A DNA stretch of 51,972 nucleotides from NCBI GenBank assembly GCA_039028975.1, contig JBCCHB010000124.1, forward strand, positions 1 to 51,972, given 5' to 3'. The notes under the pieces are model-generated. The model ran no database searches and was not told where the DNA came from. It saw only the letters and a program-made list of their open reading frames with translations. Each line of letters begins with the position of its first letter. The stretch's first letter is position 1. This document shows, one piece after another, positions 1 to 10,378 of this stretch. The stretch is from JAHBNG01 sp039028975. Its GTDB lineage: Bacteria > Chloroflexota > Anaerolineae > Caldilineales > Caldilineaceae. A program made the position numbers and the translations under genes.

Positions 1-252
1 AACGAAATGCGTGGGCGCGTCTCTGCTGTCACCAGCGTCTTTACTGGCGCATCTAATGAGCTGGGTGGGCTAGAATCGGGCCTCGTTGCCGATCGGTTTG
101 GCCCCGTTGTTTCTGTGGTGAGTGGCGGCATTGGAACGCTGGTCGTGGTGGCAGGGGCCGCTTGGCTTTCCCCCCAATTGCGGGCGCTGGGCCGGATGGA
201 GGATACGGAGCCGGTTTCAGTAGGGAGCAACAAAGGGGAGGAAGCCTCTTAA
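1..252 (+). CDS. MFS transporter, C-terminal fragment (cut by window edge)
   Basis: The frame is open from the first base and ends at TAA 250-252. The visible 83 residues carry the NEMRGRVSAV/GASNELG stretch, which is the loop and last helices of EntS-like major facilitator exporters, followed by a hydrophobic helix (residues about 33-55) and a short polar tail. Family knowledge gives an inner-membrane proton-coupled exporter; the substrate cannot be told from this piece. The start lies outside the window. The tail ends abruptly at an IS66 remnant, so the native C-terminus may have been altered by that insertion. Confidence 0.75.
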   Translation, partial: NEMRGRVSAVTSVFTGASNELGGLESGLVADRFGPVVSVVSGGIGTLVVVAGAAWLSPQLRALGRMEDTEPVSVGSNKGEEAS

Positions 253-397
253 TTTCATGCACAATGGTTTGGCCTGGGCTTTCACTCATTTGCAGCGTAT
301 GACCTTTGTGCCCTGGCTGACCTCCGCTCTTGCGTCCGCTTTTCTTGCGCAAGCTCTTGGTACGCCGTTTTTTCAGACCGTCACTGCTCGAATGCTC
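253..397 (-). pseudogene. IS66 transposase N-terminal remnant
   Basis: Minus-strand reading gives SSSDGLKK, then KSLRKKSGRKSGGQPGHKG and HTL. This is the diagnostic N-terminal region of IS66 transposases (TnpC), a Ser/Lys-rich stretch followed by GGQPGH(K/E)GHTL. Only about 48 codons remain: there is no zinc finger and no DDE domain. It is squeezed between the MFS stop codon and the end of the FG-GAP gene, so it is a decayed scrap. An ORF continuing from it antisense to the MFS gene is spurious. Confidence 0.6.
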
Positions 398-438
398 AGT
401 CCGTTGTGGTCAAATGATATTCATGATTCCTACGGGTC

Positions 439-3400
439 TCATTCGTCATCCGTCGGCAACGCTAGATCGACTTCCGAAACGCTCCGGTTGTCCCAAGGCA
501 GTTCTTGGGGTGCAGGAACCCCATCGATGTAAATGCGCACCTTCCGGCCAAAGGCACCGCAGCCTGCTTGTTGACTATCTGAGTTGACAACGACCGAATA
601 GAAGATCCGCCCTTCCTGTTCCGATGTTTCTCCTCGTCCACAAAGCAGAGTGTTCTCCTCAACCAAATCATCATTACTTGATACCACGGTTGCCGTAACA
701 ATCAACCCGTCGGTTAGTGGGCTGCCTTCGGTAGAGGTAACTTCTCCATAAAATAGAGCCGGTGGAGAGGGTGGCAGTAGACCCGGCTGGGAGATGCTAT
801 TGGATCCTATAGTATCTCTGCGTTTTGTTTCGACTGGGTTTCGTAGATAGAGTGTAATCGGCTGTGTGGCATGTATCCAGTATCCCTTGCCAAACTCCAA
901 TTCCTGTAGCGTTTCCATATCATGTAAGCCAGGTTGGTTGACCGGATAAAGACGCCATGGCTGCTCCGATGTGGGTTCGAAACCATAGACTTGACTAAAC
1001 TTCCCATTGAGCGATGACAAGGCTTGGGTAATGGGCTGACTGGCAACTGCGGGATAACCAATCAGATTCCATCCGCTTTGGAGGGGAAGCTGAAAAGAGG
1101 CCATTAATGCATAAAATCCTGGCTCTTCTACCAGGGCGCTGGCCGTATTCAATTCGGTGTTCACAAATGTATCCAATGGTTGCCATACATTTCCTGCCGA
1201 TTCGTTCACTGCTAGGGGCGCATAGTACAGGGTGATAAATGATTCATCTATGGCCCGAACATCGCGCGCCAAATAGCTAAACAATAGCGATGTGGGTGTC
1301 GATGTAAACGGCGGCGCTTGAGAAGAGGCAGTTAGCCGATATGCTTGTCCAACTTGTGTCGCCCAGGTAGGAAGACTAGGGACTCTGCTCAGCGCTTGCA
1401 AGCTATACAAAGCGTCTGTAGTTTCTGTGTATGCCAATGAGTAGAAGATGACCTCACCGTCGGGTGATACTTTTAGGGTTCTATCGCCAAAGTGATGGCA
1501 GCAAGGAGAACCACCCAAGGTGAAATCGATCACGAGTTCATCATCTTGGCCGGATGGGCCATTTCTGTCCCGCCCGCGCCATACGTGTACATAGCCACTA
1601 ACCGCACGATTAAGTTTAGGGAGCGTAAACGTTCCCGAATACTGAAGCGGGTTATCATCAGAGACGAGTTGGAGTTTTGTCGTCAGAGAAGTTGTCGATG
1701 TAGGAAAATTTATGTTAATTGGGTAGAGTTGTGCCCACAATCCTCTTTCATCGGAAGAGTCAGTGGGGGGTGTGGAAAATGTAGCCGTAATATTGATCAG
1801 ACTGGCTGGCGGCTCCGTCTGACTGTTTGGCTGAATGACAACTAGAGGTGGCCAGTCTGGAGACGGTTTGCGCATCATGATCTCGTAATCACCTTCCTTC
1901 ACCTTTTCCTTACATCCAAATAATGGTTGCTGGTTTGAAAGATCATAGACACACAAACGATCATTAACGTATATATCCGAGACGATAATCTGATCGAGCT
2001 GTGGGTTGCCTAAATCAATAAGAGGATATGTTTTAGCTCTTTCATCGCGATTTCCGAATAAGTAAACACGGGCTTGATTGCTTAATCGGTACTCTTCACC
2101 CTCTTTGTCGCTGGGTGTAGAGATGACAAATCGATTCTGCAATAATCGAGCCATCTCATTACGATTTGACTCACCAAAATCATTAATAATCTGTGTCACA
2201 GCCAAAGGAAGAGTTGTAGGACCGCTGAGAATATTGCTTTGGGAAACCGGCGTATTGAGTGCCGAATAGGTTGCAGATATAATTCCCCAGTCAGTTAATC
2301 CTGTAACAAAAGCACTCAACGTACCTTGAATGCCATCTTTATTTGCCGGACCACCACAGTCGCCATCCCCTTCCTCTCGGCCGTTGACCGGTAAGAATTC
2401 GCTATAGTGATCAGTACGATATGGATTCGTCATTGCGCTCGGACAATCATTAAATGTAACCAGTCGCCCTTGCTCGTCTATCCCCATGTAGCTATCTTGC
2501 AGCCGCAATAGATAATGAGCCAATTCGTGGGCGAATGCACTGGGCCAATCTTCGCCGACCACGCCATCCAGGTCACCATAACGATTCCACACAGTTCCCA
2601 TTCGTACTTGGCCGGGGCTATAATTCACCTTGGTCCGCGTTGGTACATGAGCCACTGTGAAAGTTAATGGTTTTGGCAATGTGAAGCTTTTATGTTCGGA
2701 GATGTTCCCACCAACATCGGCGTTGGGGCGCAGACGATTCGACGCGTAGATCTGGATATCAACCGCTTGGGACCAGTCATCCACGTCGTCATCGGGCTGA
2801 TAGATCGGTGCCCAACGGGTGGGATCATAGCCATAAACATGAACATCCCCCAAAGCGATCTGTCCATCACTCCAATCAAATAGAAGTTCAGATGCGCGCA
2901 GAATATCTTTATGCAGTTGCTGAACAAATTTGCTGTCAGGACGTGCATCCCACTGGAGAGCGATGTCCAAGTCGAAGAGAATGAGAGGATTCTCGGCAGA
3001 TACGGTTATTGTATGAATACCATGTTGCGAAATCGACTGCATATCGAGCCCACTTGCAGAGGGCGTAGCGCTAGTATGATAAAGAGTTAGTGCTGTGCGC
3101 TCCTGTATCTCATTGGCTATGGGCAACGTTGCAACCCACTGTTCGCCTGGTTCAAATATTCCTGGCGCGAATAAATAGCCCTCTTCATTTGTAACAAACG
3201 GCTCTCCAATAGAGTTCTCGTGCAAACCTGCGCCCTCGCTCTTGCCAGGAGGTAAGCGATATAATCTGGCGAAGGGTGTCGAGAAATCGCTATCGCCATG
3301 TTTTGCCAAGATCCGAGGTAGCGCCCCACGCACGCGGAACGGATAAGTAGTGGCGCTCATGTAGGGCCACAGGTATGGCCCAGGTACACCATTTGGAATG

Positions 3401-6276
3401 GGTTTGACGATGGGATATGCTTCAACCCGAAAGACGAGATTGTCTGCTTGGCCAAATAGACCTGTTATGTGGGAAGTCCAAGTAAATGTATGAGTTGCAT
3501 TGACGGTTAAATCATCGGTAATGGTCCCAGCATGGTGCCACTTCCCACCTCCATTGAGTGAGAAATAGGCTTCGACTTTACTGGCCCGGCCACCAGCCGG
3601 GCCTGATAGTCCGAATGGAACCAAGATCTCAGCCTCTGTCAGAATGGTGCCAGCGGAAAAGAAGTCCGCATCGGCTGTGGATAAGGGTCGGGTTACGGTG
3701 ATGAAGAACGGTGGATTGACCAAATTCTGTAGCGAGCGTGCATGATTTAGGTAAATCGATGCCGCTCCTGAATTTTGCCAGTTGCCTACGGCAATATCCA
3801 GCGTACCATCATTGTTAACGTCACCGAGAGCGATGCTACTCGTGTCATCGCTCCCATCGAAAATCAAGGTACGCGAATTGTCGAAGTTTCCCAAACCGTC
3901 GTTTAGGTAGACAAGATTGTTTGTATTCTGTTCCCCGACAAAAATATCTAGGTCGCCATCGCCGTCTACGTCTCCAACGGCTACTGAGTTAGTATTACTC
4001 GGTTGCCCAAAAGGGAAGCTCTGTGCTCGTGAGAAATGCCCGTTGCCAGGGTTCTTGTATATGCGATTGAATCCAGTCTGAGTTCCCACAATCAGATCGA
4101 GATCGCCATCGCCGTCTATGTCCCCATAGTCAATTCCTTCAGTGTCACCACCTGTATCTTCACCGGTATTCGTTTGAGCCTGATTGAGCTCGAACCGAGG
4201 GCGAAAAACCAGTTGATCTTTTAGGATGGTAGTTGGATTGAAATAGATCGTATCGTCACCGATACCATAATTGCTGATTGAATCATAGGTAATAATATCG
4301 GGTTGCCCATTACTATCTAAATCGGCTATAACAATGTCCTTATGCGCATTTTTCCCCAAAAGATTGCCACTCGAGAATTGAATCGAGTCCGCAGCAGTTT
4401 GCGCTGGGCGACTCAAAAAGATCTCTGTAGCCCCTCCACCTTCTTCCATCGCCTGCCCAATCAAATCCAAATAACCATCCTGGTTGATATCTGCCCAGGC
4501 AACACTCCTTGCGCTTTCGGCATCTTGTTCTACTGCACAACAATTATCTATTGGCTCTGTCTCCAGCACACCATTCTGATTAAGATAAACGCGGTAAAAT
4601 CCATTCTCAGCAACAGCCAGATCTAAATCATTGTCATTGTCGATATCCCCCCATGCCATATGGCCGCCATCATGCTTACTATTCCAGTAGGGACTCATCG
4701 CTATAGCTTCTGAAGCGACATTTCCTTCGTTACGATAGACCGTGACGACGCTCCGGCGGTTGATAGCCAAATCAAGATGTCCATCTTGGTCTACGTCACC
4801 CCATGCCACACTTCCTGCCACTTCATTGTCCGGAATCTCCCATGCTGGGGTGATAGGAAAGTTGCCGGCACCGTTACTAAAGCGGATTTGGCTCTGCAAG
4901 TTGTTATCGTTGCCATACACAACGTCCAGATCCCCATCCTTGTCTAGATCTGCCACAGCAATAGCAAGGGTAGGCGTTTTGAGATCAACCAAAACGCCAT
5001 CCGGAGAGCCAGCCTGAGTCTCGTTCGAGCGAATTAACAGCCCTTTTTCAAGGACCAGCCTTTGGGGTGTTATGGACGTTATCGCGTAAAGAATATTCTC
5101 TTGTTGGTAGTTTCCTGCAATAATGTCTAACTGCCCATCGTGATTCATATCAGCCACGGCCAAACTTGTCGTTTGGGGAAAAAGAGGAGAAAAAGGCAGC
5201 GGCGGTAGAGATTGCAGACGCTCTATCTGCTGCTCGGCACATGGCGAATGTTCTTCTGGACACGGATTGAGGTGAATTAGGCTTGATTCACCGTTATTGC
5301 CTTCAACGACGTCCAAAGCGCCATTGTTGTCTAAATCCGCCAAGGCAATGCTTGACGTCTTCTTTACAAAACTAAACTTTTGGCAATTGCCGACATCGCC
5401 GGGTTGAATCTTGCTATTGTAGCAAATAAAATTATTTGCCAGATGGTTACCGATGACAATATCCAGTAGTCCATCACCATCCATATCGCCTAGTGACAGA
5501 CTACTTGTTGTGCTGCTGATGATCTCCGCCTGCGCACTGGAAAAGCTGCTCGTACTATTACTTCCATTGTTAAAGTATACTGTGCTAGTCATGCCATGAT
5601 TGCCAACCACAATATCATAGTGGGCATCTCCATTGAGATCGCCTATGGCAAGACTTGTCGTATTCTCATCAGGCGTACCTACTGGAATTATATTCGAATC
5701 TGTGAAGATTCCTGGCTGGTTGGGATCATTTAGATAGACCCTATTTTGCTCGTTATACAGACCAACGACAATATCTAAATAGCCGTCACTATTCATATCG
5801 CCCAGTGCCACAGTCGATGTAACCATATTAATGGGACCAAATGATTCAAACCGTTCTTCGGTCAATATCTCTTCGAACGAACCTTCATGGAACAGAATTT
5901 GATTGGGGATTCCTCGGTTCCCCAAGACAACATCAAGATTTCCATCACCATTTAGATCACCAATTGCAACGCTTGTGGTTGCTGCTTCTATATCGAACGT
6001 GGTTTTTTGGACAAAGCTCGGTACCTGAATTAATAGTGGTTCTGTATCAAGAGCAAAACTATTGAGAGCGTTTGGTGATACCGGCACGATAGTCTCTACG
6101 CCAGCTTGGCGCATCGGCTCAAGGATGGGGGATGCTGCATATGTTTCATCGGCCTTGAATGCGCTTATCAATAGCAATATGCCAACCCCGGCCAAAATAC
6201 AAGGGATTCCAAGTATGATTCTGTGTTGTAATACGGAAGATAATTTTTTCATTGAGCTAAACAATCGCATAAGCAT
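439..6276 (-). CDS. Giant secreted FG-GAP/VCBS-repeat protein with HExxH metalloprotease-like motif
   Basis: About 1945 residues. A basic N-terminus (MKKL) and a hydrophobic helix around residues 21-38 indicate Sec export or anchoring. Residues about 60-880 hold many FG-GAP/VCBS units with the Ca-binding signature DxNxDGxxDhhxG (DLNGDGNLDVV, DMDGDGLLDIV, DVDGDGDLDIF), expected to form a beta-propeller-like surface. Near residue 1245 lies AFAHELAHYLLRLQD, a zinc-peptidase HExxH motif, followed by CPSAMTNPYR. A GWNLIGYP...GYWI module lies near 1740-1830. I prefer the ATG at 6276, because TAGGGAG sits 7 nt upstream; a TTG at 6300 would overlap the upstream stop codon as TTGA. The role is probably surface adhesion or extracellular proteolysis (inference). 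Confidence 0.85.
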   Translation of the reverse strand: MLMRLFSSMKKLSSVLQHRIILGIPCILAGVGILLLISAFKADETYAASPILEPMRQAGVETIVPVSPNALNSFALDTEPLLIQVPSFVQKTTFDIEAATTSVAIGDLNGDGNLDVVLGNRGIPNQILFHEGSFEEILTEERFESFGPINMVTSTVALGDMNSDGYLDIVVGLYNEQNRVYLNDPNQPGIFTDSNIIPVGTPDENTTSLAIGDLNGDAHYDIVVGNHGMTSTVYFNNGSNSTSSFSSAQAEIISSTTSSLSLGDMDGDGLLDIVIGNHLANNFICYNSKIQPGDVGNCQKFSFVKKTSSIALADLDNNGALDVVEGNNGESSLIHLNPCPEEHSPCAEQQIERLQSLPPLPFSPLFPQTTSLAVADMNHDGQLDIIAGNYQQENILYAITSITPQRLVLEKGLLIRSNETQAGSPDGVLVDLKTPTLAIAVADLDKDGDLDVVYGNDNNLQSQIRFSNGAGNFPITPAWEIPDNEVAGSVAWGDVDQDGHLDLAINRRSVVTVYRNEGNVASEAIAMSPYWNSKHDGGHMAWGDIDNDNDLDLAVAENGFYRVYLNQNGVLETEPIDNCCAVEQDAESARSVAWADINQDGYLDLIGQAMEEGGGATEIFLSRPAQTAADSIQFSSGNLLGKNAHKDIVIADLDSNGQPDIITYDSISNYGIGDDTIYFNPTTILKDQLVFRPRFELNQAQTNTGEDTGGDTEGIDYGDIDGDGDLDLIVGTQTGFNRIYKNPGNGHFSRAQSFPFGQPSNTNSVAVGDVDGDGDLDIFVGEQNTNNLVYLNDGLGNFDNSRTLIFDGSDDTSSIALGDVNNDGTLDIAVGNWQNSGAASIYLNHARSLQNLVNPPFFITVTRPLSTADADFFSAGTILTEAEILVPFGLSGPAGGRASKVEAYFSLNGGGKWHHAGTITDDLTVNATHTFTWTSHITGLFGQADNLVFRVEAYPIVKPIPNGVPGPYLWPYMSATTYPFRVRGALPRILAKHGDSDFSTPFARLYRLPPGKSEGAGLHENSIGEPFVTNEEGYLFAPGIFEPGEQWVATLPIANEIQERTALTLYHTSATPSASGLDMQSISQHGIHTITVSAENPLILFDLDIALQWDARPDSKFVQQLHKDILRASELLFDWSDGQIALGDVHVYGYDPTRWAPIYQPDDDVDDWSQAVDIQIYASNRLRPNADVGGNISEHKSFTLPKPLTFTVAHVPTRTKVNYSPGQVRMGTVWNRYGDLDGVVGEDWPSAFAHELAHYLLRLQDSYMGIDEQGRLVTFNDCPSAMTNPYRTDHYSEFLPVNGREEGDGDCGGPANKDGIQGTLSAFVTGLTDWGIISATYSALNTPVSQSNILSGPTTLPLAVTQIINDFGESNRNEMARLLQNRFVISTPSDKEGEEYRLSNQARVYLFGNRDERAKTYPLIDLGNPQLDQIIVSDIYVNDRLCVYDLSNQQPLFGCKEKVKEGDYEIMMRKPSPDWPPLVVIQPNSQTEPPASLINITATFSTPPTDSSDERGLWAQLYPININFPTSTTSLTTKLQLVSDDNPLQYSGTFTLPKLNRAVSGYVHVWRGRDRNGPSGQDDELVIDFTLGGSPCCHHFGDRTLKVSPDGEVIFYSLAYTETTDALYSLQALSRVPSLPTWATQVGQAYRLTASSQAPPFTSTPTSLLFSYLARDVRAIDESFITLYYAPLAVNESAGNVWQPLDTFVNTELNTASALVEEPGFYALMASFQLPLQSGWNLIGYPAVASQPITQALSSLNGKFSQVYGFEPTSEQPWRLYPVNQPGLHDMETLQELEFGKGYWIHATQPITLYLRNPVETKRRDTIGSNSISQPGLLPPSPPALFYGEVTSTEGSPLTDGLIVTATVVSSNDDLVEENTLLCGRGETSEQEGRIFYSVVVNSDSQQAGCGAFGRKVRIYIDGVPAPQELPWDNRSVSEVDLALPTDDE

Positions 6277-6296
6277 TGAGCATCTCCCTAAGATGT

Positions 6297-9152
6297 TCAA
6301 ATCACTGGTAATTTGTTGGATAGGACTTCTTTCACTTTTGTACTCTCTACTAACTCTCGTTTGGCACCCAACTGGGCAAAGACTTCCATAGACTTGCCTA
6401 AAAGCAACTCACCTTCAATATTCTCCCCAAGAGCAATCATCGTTTTGGCTTGTTCAAGATGTGTACGTGCCAGGTCATATGGATTCTCGGCAAGGTGATG
6501 AATGGCCACTTCATATTGGCGCAACGCACTGTGTGGCCGATTTAAAGCAGCCAGAACCTGACCATATACCCGTCGGCAAGTTCCCTGAGTCGTGGCCGCG
6601 TTCTGTTGGTCCGCCAATGTGCAGGCATTTTCTGCATAGACCAAAGCGCTCTCTAACTGTTGTTGAGCCAGATAAGCCCGTGACCAGAATTGTTGAACAT
6701 ACGGTCGTAACATCCCATAGCCCATCTCCTCAACCAACTGCTCCGCCTCGGTAATCTCTGATAATGCAGCGTTAATATCCTCTTGCCGTAAGTAGAGATC
6801 CGCCAAGCTGCAATGGCAATAGAGGGCAAACTCACGGAATTGGCCATCTTCCTTTGCGCGACCCAATGCCCGTTTCAAATGGCCAAGTGCCTGTTCATCT
6901 TCACCCATGTCTTTGTAAGTCACCCCCAAATTTAAGGTGACGCTTATCTGCTGCTGGCTGTTGCCCATTTGAAAAGCGAGATCGAGGGCCTTGTGCCAGC
7001 TATTTATCGCATCATGCCATTCCCCAACATACTGTTGAGTGTATGCGAGTTGATTCAAAATGATTGTCATGCAATGATAATCGTGCAGCTCTTCACTTAG
7101 CGCCAAGGCACGCATCGAATGTGTCCGACATGGCTCAATTTTGCCTTGGGCACCATATAGCTTGGCCAGTCCCATTAGTGCATCGATCTGGACATGGCTT
7201 GGGTATGAAGACAACAGCGTTTGGCCTCTGTCGAGGGATTCACGGGCCGCTGTGAAGTTGCCCAATCCTACATTTATATTGCCTGCTATGATGTGCAGTT
7301 GGGCGGCTTCATCTGCATCTTCTGAGGGATCGATCGCTTCCAGGCCACGGTATACCCAGATAAGCGCTTCATCTGGGACTCTGCTCTTTTCCAAAACGGC
7401 CATAAAGCGGTTGGTGCGGGTGCGGAGTCGATTCACCAGTGGCGAATCTGTACAACGCTCAAGAATTTCGAGCGCATTCTGCAATACATTACGTGCTTGT
7501 TCCGATTCACCAGTGAACCAGTAGATGCGGCCTAACGTGCCATTCACGGCTACCCACAATTCATCGGGAAGATGGTCTTTGGAAAATCTTTCCAACAGGC
7601 TCCGAAGTGGACCTATCTCACCTCGGCCGATGAGTTCTTCCCCATGATCAAGGGCGGCTAGCTGGGCAGACAAGCTATATGCTTCGGCAAGATGATAGTG
7701 ACGTGCTGCTGCCAGCTTATCATTTTCTACCTCATCGTAATAGGCCCCTGCACGTTGATGTTGGGCCAAACGCGTACGACGTCCCAACAGTCCATAATAA
7801 AATGCCTGAACGATGGCATGTTGACCATAACTTCTTTTGCCAGACTCGTTTTCAATTTGAGATGTGAGTAAATTGCGAGTGGTAAGGGTGTAGATTATGC
7901 GGGCAATATCGTCACGTTCGAGGATGGCTTCAAACAAGTCGCGCGAACCAGGATAACCCTGTAAAGTTGCAACTGCTCCCATGATCAAACGCTCATCATC
8001 GCTGAGGTGGGTATCGACAGCATTCATCAAATAGCGCTCAATATTGTCGGACTTTGTGAGCAACTTCAGAAAGTCGTCGATATCTGAAACGGTACGCAAT
8101 GCATTGACGGCTAAGGTTAGAAATTGGGGATTGCCTTCGGTATGAATGTAGAGCCGATTAAGCGCATCATCGTTTAGGTGTATCCCACGCTGGTTAACAA
8201 AGTGATATGTATCCACATCGCTGAGGCCATCTAACGCCTTATCGTCTTCCGTTTGAATAAAGTCGGGTTGACTTCGTGTTGTAATCAATAGCCGTAGGCC
8301 ATTGCTTCCCAGCGAAGGCTGTAAGCGAGTCAGAAACTGGTTGAGTATCGGATCAGCTTGCACAAAATGAAGGTCATCCAAGCATAGGAGAAAGGAATTA
8401 TCTGGCAGCGTTTGCAAGAGATAATCTTGGAGGATTTCAGGAGGAGGTAGCTGCCCACCACTCAGCTGAGCGCTGTTTAACATACGCCATAAGGAATCTT
8501 GCTCGTGCCAAGCCAAAAAAGCGGCCAGCTTCCAGAAGAGCACGTAGCTATCTTCTTGGGCATGAAAGGTGTGCCAGAAAATTCGTTCAGGTGCTTCTTC
8601 TTGCAAAGCGAGTACAGAAGCAAGTGCCGTTTTCCCAATGCCGGCCATTCCACTAATGACAGCCAGTCCATGCGTTGTTAAGGATTGGCAGTAGTCGTTC
8701 TGCTCGTCAATACGCCCAACAAAGTCATTGACAACAGGAGGGGCTATGGGATGTTGTGGCTTTGGGATCGACATCCCCCCAGACACAGCTTCGCTTTGTG
8801 GCTCATCCTGGCGTTTCCGCGGACGTTCCCTTTTGGTCAACCGACTCCACTCCTGATCCCCTAAGGGTTCCCATCCCCACTCTTCTACAAACGTCTCCCA
8901 GAGTTCTTCGAACTGTTCAAGATCGTTACGTAGACCAAGATGATCCCACAAATAGTGGAGTACATTGAGGCGACGGGTGGTGTGGGGGATACTGGCACCT
9001 CGCTCCCATGCACCGAGGGAGATTCGTCCCTGTCGGCCCATCAAACCACATAATTTAGCGGCCTCTGTTTGGCTAATGCCACGTTCCTCGCGCAGGAGAC
9101 GCAACGTGTCAAGACGCATTGCGTCGGGCAATTTATGTTTGGGTATTGGCAT
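6297..9152 (-). CDS. HTH-STAND ATPase-TPR transcriptional regulator
   Basis: 951 residues. The N-terminus has an XRE-type helix-turn-helix (residues about 13-60: LREERGISQTEAAKLCG...WERG). The central ATPase has Walker A GMAGIGKTAL (near 170) and Walker B FLLCLDDLH (near 255), with a TTRS sensor. The C-terminal half (about 470-940) is tetratricopeptide-like helical repeat. This is the MalT/AfsR-like STAND layout, in which ligand binding to the TPR superhelix triggers ATP-driven oligomerisation and DNA binding; the ligand is unknown. It ends next to the FG-GAP gene start (stop at 6297-6299, next ATG at 6276), so the pair is probably one operon. An AGGAG lies 13 nt before the ATG. Confidence 0.88.
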   Translation of the reverse strand: MPIPKHKLPDAMRLDTLRLLREERGISQTEAAKLCGLMGRQGRISLGAWERGASIPHTTRRLNVLHYLWDHLGLRNDLEQFEELWETFVEEWGWEPLGDQEWSRLTKRERPRKRQDEPQSEAVSGGMSIPKPQHPIAPPVVNDFVGRIDEQNDYCQSLTTHGLAVISGMAGIGKTALASVLALQEEAPERIFWHTFHAQEDSYVLFWKLAAFLAWHEQDSLWRMLNSAQLSGGQLPPPEILQDYLLQTLPDNSFLLCLDDLHFVQADPILNQFLTRLQPSLGSNGLRLLITTRSQPDFIQTEDDKALDGLSDVDTYHFVNQRGIHLNDDALNRLYIHTEGNPQFLTLAVNALRTVSDIDDFLKLLTKSDNIERYLMNAVDTHLSDDERLIMGAVATLQGYPGSRDLFEAILERDDIARIIYTLTTRNLLTSQIENESGKRSYGQHAIVQAFYYGLLGRRTRLAQHQRAGAYYDEVENDKLAAARHYHLAEAYSLSAQLAALDHGEELIGRGEIGPLRSLLERFSKDHLPDELWVAVNGTLGRIYWFTGESEQARNVLQNALEILERCTDSPLVNRLRTRTNRFMAVLEKSRVPDEALIWVYRGLEAIDPSEDADEAAQLHIIAGNINVGLGNFTAARESLDRGQTLLSSYPSHVQIDALMGLAKLYGAQGKIEPCRTHSMRALALSEELHDYHCMTIILNQLAYTQQYVGEWHDAINSWHKALDLAFQMGNSQQQISVTLNLGVTYKDMGEDEQALGHLKRALGRAKEDGQFREFALYCHCSLADLYLRQEDINAALSEITEAEQLVEEMGYGMLRPYVQQFWSRAYLAQQQLESALVYAENACTLADQQNAATTQGTCRRVYGQVLAALNRPHSALRQYEVAIHHLAENPYDLARTHLEQAKTMIALGENIEGELLLGKSMEVFAQLGAKRELVESTKVKEVLSNKLPVI

Positions 9153-9238
9153 GGGGGATATTCGGCTCCTAATCTGCTAAGTACACTGTAAATTAAATAA
9201 ATCAGTATTTTCGCCCTCCCCCTCCTCGCCCAGTCTGG

Positions 9239-9343
9239 GCTTACCTTTACCCAGAAGTCAAAAAGGTAGGATGGCAAAGGCGTGGCCCCTCCCGGATACC
9301 CTCTGGGTGCCTCCCCAAGGTAGCTTACCTTTACCCAGAAGTC
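9239..9343 (+). repeat. 21-bp direct repeat, two copies 84 bp apart
   Basis: Identical blocks starting GCTTACCTTTACCC lie at 9239-9259 and 9323-9343, upstream of the HTH-STAND gene. They could be a regulator site pair or a duplication remnant; nothing further can be said. Confidence 0.5.
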
Positions 9344-9385
9344 CAGATTGGGCCGAGAAAGGGGCTAATCTTACAGAAACTGCCC

Positions 9386-9585
9386 TGTCATTCTGAGCCA
9401 TCGCCCGTCTAACAAGAGAGTGTGGTGCAATAATGAACTGACTTCAAGCTTATCCGCGCGTGGAATGCGAAGAATCTCGCGTTTGCAGGAGCGAGATCCT
9501 TCGCATTCCACGCACCCATCGAGTCGAATTGACCCGTCTTTCGCTTCGCACTGCCATTGTGGGTAGATTTTGGCTCAGGATGACA
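9386..9585. repeat. Palindromic MITE-like element with 23-bp internal hairpin
   Basis: The ends TGTCATTCTGAGCCA (9386-9400) and TGGCTCAGGATGACA (9571-9585) are inverted copies with one mismatch. Inside, arms 9458-9480 and 9491-9513 pair over 23 bp with one mismatch around a 10-nt loop. A related block with the same TGTCATTCTGAGC start and GAAGAATCTCGCG core occurs at 12785-12888, so it is a dispersed family. No transposase is encoded. Confidence 0.6.
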
Positions 9586-10070
9586 GCGAAGTCTATGGTT
9601 TCTACCACTGATAATGACATATATCCCCCTCTAAAATTATGTGGGTAAAGCCAAGCCCAAAGTGGGGAGGCAACCGTTGTCGGCTATGCAATCTAGTCGG
9701 CTTATCCGACCAGCGCGGCGACAAATCACCTTCTCCCAAAATGGGGGAAGGACGGGATGGGGTCCTAATAAAAACTTAATTTACAGACTGCATTGGTTCA
9801 AAAAAGACAAAAAAACGTAGCTCTTTGGAATTTCATGTGGTTGACAACTTTATGGAACAAGGATTTTAAAGATTACGAAGATTTTTCTCTTCTAATCTTA
9901 AAAATCTGGCTAATCCCTGTTCATTTTTCTGTCAACCATGTGAATCCGGTTGAACCAAAAACGTTTTCGGCTCCAAATGGAACGCTTGATTGTTCCGGAC
10001 GCAACGCTTACGCAACGCTGCTTCGATTAAACTAACCTCATCCCAACAATTCCAAAGCGATTCAGCGATG

Positions 10071-10378
10071 CTTCTAAGTGAAACCGGAAAAGTAATTGGA
10101 AAACAAAGATTAGAAGATTTCGCAGATGAAAGAGGCAAATCTTTGTCATCTTTACAATCTTTGTTTCTGCAGTGAACTTCTAAGTGAAACCGGAAAAGTA
10201 TTTGGAAAACAAAGATTAGAAGATTTCGCAGATGAAAGAGGCAAATCTTTGTCATCTGTACAGTCTTTGTTTCTGCAGTGAACTTCTAAGTGAAACCGGA
10301 AAAATAATTGGAAAACAAAAATTAGAAGATTTCGCAGATGAAAGAGGCAAATCTTTGTCATCTTTACAATCTTTGTTC
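10071..10378. repeat. Tandem repeat, 2.9 copies of a 106-bp unit
   Basis: Units begin with CTTCTAAGTGAAACCGG at 10071, 10177 and 10283; the last is about 96 bp. The units differ by only a few bases, implying recent amplification. Each holds an imperfect inverted repeat (AACAAAGATT...AATCTTTGTT), which places it in the dispersed hairpin family also present at 19948, 21209, 22577, 24023 and 31569-31919. Confidence 0.7.

Noticed and set aside
257..587. Plus-strand ORFs across the MFS and FG-GAP gene junction
   Set aside because: They run antisense to the IS66 remnant and the FG-GAP gene without any family signal.
10071..10378. CRISPR array
   Set aside because: The three units abut directly with no unique spacers, and no cas gene is near.
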